DNA of 64,000 nt, from the NCBI GenBank assembly GCA_023053575.1, contig JAKZAP010000014.1:10994363-11058362 (forward strand). The letters are read 5' to 3'. The stretch comes from Branchinecta lynchi. Taxonomy: Eukaryota > Arthropoda > Branchiopoda > Anostraca > Branchinectidae. The notes beneath the pieces are model-generated. The model did not search any database. It worked only from the letters and a program-made list of their open reading frames with translations, and was not told the DNA's origin. The translations under genes were made by a program, and so were the position numbers. Below are positions 1-9,200 of this stretch, piece by piece; the first letter of the stretch is position 1, and each line of letters begins with the position of its first letter.

Positions 1-617
1 AAGAACGTTTGAAACTGTCCTAGAATAACATCCATAAAACCCCATTCCTCGAAGTTTTGCCGAGTTGTTCCCGTGAACTAACTCTAATCTCGGATCCATA
101 TGGTATACTAATTAGTACCCGAAAACGGTGAAGCAGAAATTTTATATGAAAACTCAGATACTGGGAAAATCAGTTAAAATATTCGGAAACTCAAATTGAT
201 TTCGAAGAAAAAACAAACAAAAATAATTAAAATAAGAATAACAGACAATTAGAATTTAACTCGAAAATGAAATACATTTCATCACAAAATGTACGCCTTT
301 ACATATCTCGGAGTAATATGGAATGATAGTAACTAGTACATTCTGTACACATAAATAAATTCAAGAATATGTAATAGAATGGAAATGTGTGTTCTTCTTG
401 TGGTTTCATTGTTTTGATGAAATGTTGGGTGTTTTGCTGTATGCCGGCCATCAGTTACCCTTGCTCACACGTTGGGTTTTTGTTGGGACGGATTCCGGGT
501 GGATCTTTGCCGAATGTTGGTGTTTTTTTGGGGTCGGTGCCCGTCTTCTATTGAGTCATGGAAGCATTATTATTTTGGTTATGAAATTACTTGTATGTCA
601 AACTAGGATCGAAGAAG
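1..617. other. No gene or repeat recognised
   Basis: AT-rich sequence with only short accidental frames. It should lie in an upstream DDX20 intron if the gene extends past the left edge. Confidence 0.5.
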
Positions 618-1080
618 TACAGTAGAGGTATGCTTATGGAACGTCTGCTAACATCGAAAGATTGCCGAAGAAAAAAATAAAACCAGACCAGGCATTTTTA
701 CTATGAATACTTGTAATAACCACTCGCACTTTTGTCACTTTTTTATGTTTTGCTAATTCACGGCTGAAACTGACACCTGGTTTGCTTTTTATAATTTGAA
801 AATTTTGCCACGAGGAACGCACCTTCAGTGGAGAAGATGGCGGTCCGAACCTGCAGATGACTCCAAAACAGGAAGGAGCTCTTTTGGTAAATTAAAAATC
901 AAAGAAAGTATATTGAGTTCTACTTTAAGTTTGTGTCAGGATAACCTTGAAATAGTTGGCTGTTAGCTGATATCAAGTTTGTTATTTTTCTTTTCCGTTT
1001 TACTTGTTGTATCTGCAAGTAACAAAGCCAAAGTAGTGAAACAGTTAAAAAAGTGTTCAAATAAGCATACCTCTACTGCA
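618..1080. mobile_element. MITE with 18-bp terminal inverted repeats
   Basis: CAGTAGAGGTATGCTTAT at 620-637 is an exact inverted match to 1061-1078. No transposase is present. Related ends occur near 52605-52630 and 52915-52935. Confidence 0.65.
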
Positions 1081-1149
1081 TGAATACAAAATTGCACTTC
1101 AACACTGGATTAATAGAATAATGCGAAGAAAAGATGTGATCTAAAAGTA

Positions 1150-2078
1150 ACAAGACCATAGGTTTCGATGGGATCCCAGAAATTTAATATTTTCAGACAA
1201 TCGGGTCTTGTAGCGGTCCAGTGGTAATCATCGGAGAAGACGAAGTTCAAATATGGATTCAGCATGTGAGTTTGCCCCTATAGCCTGCGTCATGTCTACT
1301 TTGACGAAAGTTCCTGCCTTACTTCTGCCAAATTTCCGGTTTCAGCCGGATTCCGGGCGAACTACTTATCTTGCAAAAATTGAAGTTCAAAAACAGATTC
1401 AGCGTATCTCCTATCTCCATAATCAACTTCACATAAAACTTCAACTTTTAACAAATTTTCCGATTTCAGCAAGATTCGTGGTGAAATGTGTCCTGGTATA
1501 TATGATTGTCATACACGAATTCAGCATGCCTTCTTACCCGTAAATCGAACACCTAATGAAATTCACATCAAACTTTTACTTTTAACAGACTTTCCAGTTA
1601 TGGCCGGATTCCGGGCGATCTGTTTGTCCGGTGACAAAATCATTTTCATATTCGGATTCAGCATGTCTCCTTACCCCTAAATCGGATATCTGATCAACTT
1701 CAGATAAAACTTTTACTTTTAACAAACTTTCCGGTGTTAGCCGGATTCCGGCTGAACTACTTGTCCGGCGAGAAAATGGTTTTCAAATACGTGTTCAGCA
1801 TGTCGTCTTACCCCGTAATCAACTATTTCATTAGCTTTAAAAAAAAATAATCGCCCCTTAATTTGAAGTCCCTCCCCCTCCCCTAAATATGCAGCTATCG
1901 GGCCCATCTACGAACTCGACCTTTCCCTTGACTCGAAGAGTCCTCACACCAAGTTTCATCAAAATATCTCATTCCCTTCGAGAGTTATCGTGCTGACAGA
2001 CGGACGGAGCGACGGACAGACGGACAACTTTTGCGATGTCATAGGTATCCCTCCACTTACGTTTTGGGATCCCAAAAA
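1150..2078 (+). mobile_element. Family A element, copy 1
   Basis: Starts ACAAGACCATAGGTTTCGAT, carries about four units of the ~137 bp repeat (each with TTTCCGG..GCCGGATTCCGG and TCTTACCCC), then the terminal block with GTTATCGTGCT, a GGAC-rich tract and GTTTTGGGATCCCAAAAA. It is diverged from the other copies. It lies upstream of the first DDX20 exon seen. Confidence 0.7.
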
Positions 2079-2194
2079 TACAAGCAAGAGTCTCTTATAT
2101 TATCTTGGCTTGATTTTAGCCCAGTCGCTCTCTTTTCTCATGGTCCAAGCAAAATAATGTATTACTATATTACTTTCAATACGATGCGGAGATT

Positions 2195-2516
2195 GATGTC
2201 TGTTAGCGTGTTCCGCCCTTTCGAACAGTAGCAACTATTAGTTACTGTTCCGATCCAGCCTCGTGAAAAATTACTACGCCGACCGTTCCAGCCTTCTCGA
2301 AATAGTAACTATTTGCTTACCACGCTCAGGAGCGTAGTAAACGTGGTAACTACGAATTTCTTTGACGTGATTGGTCTGATTATATATCCCGTAGCACGAT
2401 ATTTTGTTGAAAATAGAATAATGTGTTCCAGCCTCGGCACCAAGAAGCCAGAATCCGTGACGTAATGCGTAGTAACTACGTTAAGTAGGGTGGCACACGC
2501 TCTGTATGGTTAAGAG
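2195..2516 (+). repeat. Family C interspersed repeat, copy 1
   Basis: Repeated motifs AGTAACTATT, GTAACTACG, CGTTCCAGCC and GTGACGT(A/C)ATGCGTA recur in the same order at 20185-20440, 35070-35300 and 35370-35600. The GTAGTNACTAC palindromes suggest a fold-back MITE family. Confidence 0.6.
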
Positions 2517-2817
2517 CAAAGTTGACATTGTGACTACGTATATTTGAGCACATGAGCGGGAGATATACCTTCGATATTATTTTGACTAAACTTCGTGTAT
2601 CGCATAAGCACAGACTCGAACGAATTGATGAAAGGACAAACGAGGCGAGCATGTTACGTCTTGCTAATTCGAGGCTCATTCATTCATGCATTACGTCGGT
2701 GTCGACAGAGCAGCAGTTGGAAATCACATCTTGACCTCCCCCCCCCCGCCTCCTTCCACTCTCCCGCATTCTGATTGGTTCCCGACTGTCTCATGGCACA
2801 TGGAAGTTATGGATTTG

Positions 2818-3046
2818 TATTTGACGTTGCAAAACGGATAAGTCAGCTACATTTTATTTGAGCTATATTTCGGCCCTTCGTAGCAAGGGTCCTCTTTAGG
2901 CTCAAGCTGGAAAATGAACTTCCAAAATATTTCCGAAATATAACTCTAATAAAATGTAGCTGACTTATCCGTTTTGCAACGTCAAATATGATTCGCAGTC
3001 AGCTTGGGCATATGATTCGCAGTCAGCTTGGGCTGAAGGAATATCT
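2818..3046 (-). mobile_element. Family B fold-back element, copy 1, next to a DDX20 acceptor
   Basis: Inverted arms of about 40 bp (TATTTGACGTTGCAAAACGG ... its complement ending at 2988) surround a core, and an extra tail (GATTCGCAGTCAGCTTGGGC, repeated twice) follows on the right only. Imperfect target duplications GTTATGGATTTG (2806-2817) and GTTACTGATTTG (3047-3058) flank it. On the minus strand the hammerhead core is damaged (CTAAAGA in place of CTGANGA). Confidence 0.75.
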
Positions 3047-3063
3047 GTTACTGATTTGACTAG

Positions 3064-3239
3064 AGTGAGGAAAGTCTATAAGTCGCACTTCCTTAGGAAT
3101 ATGATGGACATCATCCCTGCCACGGCACAGATCATGGCCATGAGTGCCACCTATCCTTCTGAGATGGAAGAGCACATTCTAAAACGCATGACAAATCCAG
3201 AAGTCATTCGTGTGAACGTGGACTCATTGGAACTCGTTG
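3064..3239 (+). CDS. DDX20: DDX20 internal exon with motif III (SAT)
   Basis: The acceptor is TTTGACTAG at 3055-3063 and the donor is GTAAGT starting at 3240. The frame is open throughout; residues 27-29 after the first full codon (GTG) are the SAT motif that couples ATP hydrolysis to unwinding. The first base (A) completes a codon from an upstream exon. A family B fold-back element ends immediately upstream, so the usual polypyrimidine tract is missing or comes from the element. Confidence 0.82.
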
Positions 3240-6200
3240 GTAAGTTCTTAGGAATACGTTAAACTTCGTCTGTTGATAACGGCGAGAAATAGCAACTGTG
3301 CCAGGAATTAGGATTTCATGCTTCAGAAAGGTTTCAGGGCTTCTAAATAAACAGGCCCCTGTGACTAACTTAATGACTATAGAGGCTCGTCCACTTACCT
3401 TGTCAGGCGTGTCAATAGGAAATTTGTTTTAAAAAAAATTAACGTGACTAAATGAATGATTTTTATTTGTAACCTGTCACACGATCACAGGTCACAAGAC
3501 GAGTATAAACTATCGGGCATAAACTCATCGGCACATCGGGTTCTTTTTATACGCAAGAAATGAAATACTGCAAAAATTTGTCGGGCAAAACACTGAAGAA
3601 ATCGAATTCGGCATGCTTTTGTCGTGCCTCAGTATTCTCGTCGGCACATCGGGTTCTTTTCATACATAAGGAATCCAGAAGAAATAATTTTGTTATGCTT
3701 TTAGAGACCCGACCAAACTAACTTGGAAATAGTCACTGGGGGGGGGGGGGGAGGGGGACCGGAAATCGTATGAAACTCTCAGAGTGGAGCGATCGGGATG
3801 AAACTTGGTGGGAAGAATAAGCACAAGGTCTAGATACACCACTGACAGAACTGGACCGGATCCGGACACTATGGGGGGAGTTGGAGGGGGTTTCCGGAAT
3901 TCCGGCGATCCGTAGTTAATGTACTTCCAGGTAGACTAGGACAACAAAACTTGGCAGGCATATCAGGGACCTGGCCAGATTAACTTGGAAACAGTCACTT
4001 GTCCGATCCGACCATCGCGGGGGGAGGGGGAGGTGGCAGAATCCGGAAAATAGGGGCATGCATAACTTTCGAACGGGTGATCAGATCTTAATGAAACTTG
4101 ATATTTGGACATAACTCGTGTCTCAGATGTCCCATTTCAAGTCCGGACCGGATCTGATGAATCTGGGGGGGAGGGGAGGCGGAGGGGGACCGGAAATCGG
4201 ATGAAACTCTCAGAGTGGAGCGATCGGGATGAAACTTGGTGAGAAGAACAAGCACAAGCTCCAGATACATCACTGACAGAAATGGACCGGATCCGGACAC
4301 TATGGGGGGATTTGGGGGGGGGGCGGAATTCCGGCGATCCTTAGTTAATGTACTTCCGGGTGGACTAGGACAACAAAACTTGGCAGGCATACCAGGGACC
4401 CGGCCAGATTAACTTGGAAACAGTCACTTGTCCGATGCCACCATCGTGGTGGGAGTGGGACCCGGCGGAATCCGGAAATTAGTGGCATGTATAACTTTCG
4501 AACGGGTTTCCGGATCTTAAATGAAACTAAATATTCTTTGAGCCCAAGCTGACTTTGAAACATTTATTCAAACAATGTTTACAACGGATACGTCAGCCTG
4601 ACGAGGACCCTTGCCAAGAAGGGCCGAAATATCGCTGATGAAAAATCATAGCTGACGTATCCGTTGTAAACATTGTTTGATTAAATGAAACTTGATATTT
4701 TGAAAGATCTCATGTCTCAGATGTCCCATTTCAATTCAGGATCGGGTCCGATAAACTGGGGGGGGGGGGTCGGAGGTGAGAACCGGAAATCTTGTGACAC
4801 GCATAGACTTGAGCGATCAGGATGAAACTTGGTGGGAAGTACAGGCACAAGTCCTAGGTGCATCAGTGACAGAATCGGACCGAATTCGGGTACCGAGGGG
4901 GGGGTGGGGAGCTGTATGGGGGTGTCCGGAATTCCGGTGGTCGTGAGTTAAGGTACTTCCAGATGTGCTAGGACGATTTGCTGGAGCATTAAAAACTTGA
5001 CATCATTGGGTTAGACATCGTTACTTCTCCGATCCTACCATCCCTTAAAGAACTCATCTTACCCGCAAAGTGCAAACAATACGTTAAGCAAAATTTACTT
5101 TTTCACGATCGCCATGAGCACACGATTCTTTTTCACTCAAGAGTTTTGCTTAGAAATTAATTTTTACCACCCTTAAAGTGCACATGTTAACCGAAAAGTG
5201 AAAGAAAAAAAATTGACATTAATTCCATCCTCTGACCCAGCCTTGCAAGTTTGGTGCATCTTAACCGAAAAGTGAAAAAAATACTTTTGACCATCACTTC
5301 CATCTGACTCTTGCAAGTGCCATATGAGATTCCAGCTCTTGTTTAATTTTTGACACTAAACTACAAATACATCAAACAAGCACTTCGGAGAATAACAATT
5401 CGTACATTCAATGCTTGTTATTAATTTTACTTTAACGACAGCAACTACGCACCTACGTTGGCTGTAGTGTTCACAGTACTGATTAACTTGGGAGTCTCTT
5501 TATTCTCAGGCATTGAACAGTACGTCCAGGTCTTCCCGGAAACTGACTTTGCTGCAAAACTACAAAAAATGAAGCACGAAAGCCTACTCAAGCTCCTAGA
5601 AAACGTTGAGTTCACTCAGTGCATGGTCTTCACAAACTATCAGACTAGGTAAGAGAATCTATCGTACATGTTAAGTCAGATAAAAATGTGACGGACTAAC
5701 CCTATTATTGTTTTTGTTCTTGTTTTTCAAAGTATTGCACTGTGGAGTGTAAACGGTAAGTTTAAAATTTAAGTAACTGATCGAGCAAGAGCACTAGAGA
5801 TTTGCACATATTTGTTCTTTTTCTATGTCTGTACTCCGCAGTCCCTTTGTGAGCAGGCAAAAATAAATATATGTATAGCCGGTAAGGTAGAGGTTTAAAA
5901 CAAATACGTCTTAACCCCGTCCTATTTCGACAGTATCATGTTATCTGTGAAGCATGTGCCAAGTGTATCGATTCTTGTCGAAGGGTCGACTTTTTCTGGT
6001 ATGGATATTTCGGACGAAATTAGGACAAAAATTCATGTTTGACGCAATTAAGGTTCCGCCCAAAACAGTTCGTCTTATTCTTTTTTGCTCCTAGGGCCGA
6101 GTCTATCGCCAGTCATCTTACGTCCAAAGGCTGGCCCGCCCGATCTCTCTCAGCGCATATGGATCAAACCTCTCGACTCCAGACCCTGGCATGTCTGCAA

Positions 6201-9200
6201 CAGATGAAGTGTCGGATAGTCGTTTGTACAGATCTGGCTGCCAGAGGGATCGACGCCGAGAATGTGGACTTGGTGGTGAACGTAGATGTTGCCATAGATC
6301 CGTCGACGTACTTGCATAGGATTGGCCGAGCTGGAAGGTAAGTTTTAAGCCGAAACTGCGGCAGAAACAGTCACACCTTGCTAAAGTTCTGGAACACAAA
6401 GCGAAAACTGGAAAATCAGTCCCCTACTTCTTCTCCTATTTCACCGAAAAAGCTGTTGTTGATTTTAGTCATTGCACGTATAGTCGTATTCTCGCCGTTC
6501 CCCGAGGACTCTACATGAGGAGTCCCGGTGGTTTTTTTTGTCCGGGACTCACTCCACGTATTCTCGGGAGTCCCCAAGGACCGGGAATGCTCCGATTATC
6601 ATCACCATCATCAAAAAGGATTCCTTTGCATATTCAGAGGGGAAATCAGAATAAACAAAACCAAAAAGTGGATCCAGAATACGCCTTATGGCGCCTTTAT
6701 AGAGCCGCGCAGTCAAAATTTATCCACGATTTTTGCAAGTTCCGTAAATCAGCGGGAATTTTGCTGGACCAAGACAAGAATTTTTATGTTGAGGTGCAAA
6801 TAACTTCAGCGACCCCGATCTCACTATGAGCCGTCTGTACAAAAACTTGCATACAAATATCGCCATCCGTCAGGAGCTATTGAGGTCACAGATAGATGGA
6901 CAGACTTCGATCGGAGGCTTCGACGAACGGACAGATCTGCGATTTATATGTGAATAAACGAATGTATTTCATTTGACCCACTATATTTGAGGTAGCCAAA
7001 AAAAGCATAGTATTGAAAGAGAAAGAGACAAAACAAAAAGAAAAAGAAACACTATTCTAACAAGCGCGTAAGCATAGAAGGGTGAATCCGAATCCGGATT
7101 CGGATTCAGATCCAGGATTCGTCCTTTTCGCCGGATTCGCTTCTGCTTGTCGGGCTGTATTCGGGTTCGGACTTGGATTTCAAACCTCGAATCTTACGAA
7201 TCCGCTCCAATTCCTATATGTTCACTGTGCTTAAGTTATTATGCTTAACGAGCCCCAAATTCATTCCTGGTTGCCAACGGTTGCCAACGAGCACACATGA
7301 AAACCTAGAAATACATCGTCCAACTAACTGTCGCAATTGCCTTAGGCCTCACTGCTTTTTCGTCAACTCTAATTTTTAAACCGTTATCCATGCGGTTCAC
7401 ATGATTTGATTTTTATGAAAGTCGGATTCGGATCAATATTTTGAATCCTCAGCGTCAAATTGTGGATTCGTAATGGGATTCATACCTAGCCCTAGATCCG
7501 CTTCGGATTCGAATCTTTCATGATCGGATTCGCCCATCTCTGGCTGTAAGCTCATATGGCACTTGCAACGGAAGGTAGCGTGCAAATCAGCTAAGGCTCA
7601 TGTTGTCAAGGTCGTAACTATATGTCTCATCCCATACTGTACTGCAACTCCTCCGAAGCATATGATAGTCATTCAAGTTCCGTCCAGAAATCTCCACCCA
7701 AAGAGGTGTGACAAGATTCCCCCCCCCCCCCCCACCACCACCACCACTTTAACCCTCCTCAAAGTGTCCGAGTCCTCTCTCGACCTGTGACTGAACAATA
7801 GGGCATGTGACCTCACAAGAGTTATCCTCTACGAGTTCCAGAAAAGCGAGCGAAGCTTCAAGCCTTACCGCACCATACAGCGAGTTTTCTTTGCTAAAAA
7901 CGGGAATAACGACCAAGCCGATTTTGGACCGCCATGTAGCCTATGGATTGGCAGCGCTCTGTCTTTCACCAGCCAGCGAGTTTCTAGTCAGGGGTGGTAC
8001 TTCACTTACCAAAGACTTGTTTTTTGCTTTTTTTATACTTAAAAATTATAATCTCCATTATAATTTTGTATAAACTATATAAACTCTTTAAACTATTTTG
8101 ATCAGTTTCCAGTTGCAAATCAAAATATCTTTTTTCTTTATTTATCAGTTGGCCTGCTATATTTCTTACTAAACCTTATTTTCATTAATAATTTGTTAAT
8201 TTGTTCATTAATCAATCAATCAATATATTTAATTCATGACATTATACGTCACATAAATAAAAGAACTGGACACTATAGCCTATATACACATTAACCATCT
8301 GGCAGTTCAGAGCAGTAGCATAGTCTGCGGTACAGACGATAAAACTGCCCGGAACGACAATCCTCATTCTGGTGAACAGCCTGCAGGAGTGGGTTTCGAG
8401 TCCGATCAAGGCGCGTTACAAAATTAACCAGCGCTTTCCGCCTCATAATATTAAACGACTCTATCTCATTATCTAAAACATCTGGCTAGCAGAGTAACGT
8501 CGATTATACGAAAACAACTGTCGGAACGCGCTATTGAAACAAACTTTCAGCTTACTCAATGTCGATTCCAGGTAATTATCAAACAGTGGAAGACAGTACA
8601 ACTGCGTACAATATGTTTTAAATAAAAGAATCTTCACTGGGTGACTACAACATTTAAAATTACGGATCAAATGGTTTGCACGCAGGCAAAGGACATGGCT
8701 GAATCATCGTAAAGATCATCATCTAAAACATATCCTAGATACTTGACTTTGTGAACTTGAGTTAAAACAATACCGCCAAGCCGTATAGCAGGGAATATCA
8801 ATTTAAAATATTTCGGAATAAAAATCATATAATTACATTTGGCATCGGCTCTAATAAAATGTAGCTGACTTATCCATTTTGCATCGTCAAAAAAATAAAA
8901 TAATTTGTATATTTTTTCTTTGTTATCTGCAAACCCGTAAATCATCACAGCTACAAATATAAACTCCATCCATCCTCAATTGCTACAAACTATCTCCTAC
9001 AGACACACAACCACGATAACTACAAATAGCCTACTTTTCAAAACTTAAAATTCAAACTTCAATATTTAAATTATAACCTATATTATAAATTATAATTTAA
9101 AAAAAAATTTACTTCCTTTATTTTTTTTTATTTGTCAGCAATTAATTTTAAAGTCCATGGGCCAAACCAGGGTGTTTTAACTGATGGAATTGTTCCGTAG

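Larger units (their letters stand above)
3700..5345 (+). mobile_element. Family D element, copy 1, in a DDX20 intron
   Basis: Two to three units of ~440 bp, each with sub-repeats around ATGAAACTTGG, CCGGAATTCCGGCGATCC, G-tracts and CAGTCACTT. After this come repeats with ACCGAAAAGTG, and the end AAGTGCCATATGAG ... AGCTCTTG at 5312-5342. The left end is truncated. A family B element is inserted at 4529-4680. Confidence 0.7.

Noticed and set aside
1253..1680. Frames with YLSGDK/FSMSSYP in 1.2-1.7 kb
   Set aside because: Units of family A, not exons of DDX20.
6515..6829. Two overlapping ~100-codon frames
   Set aside because: They overlap each other inside family J repeat sequence in an intron with mapped neighbouring exons; no homology recognised.
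8667..8969. 100-codon minus frame as a host gene
   Set aside because: The N-terminal part is a family B arm and unrelated AT-rich DNA; only the part below 8852 reads as reverse transcriptase, so it is a LINE relic.
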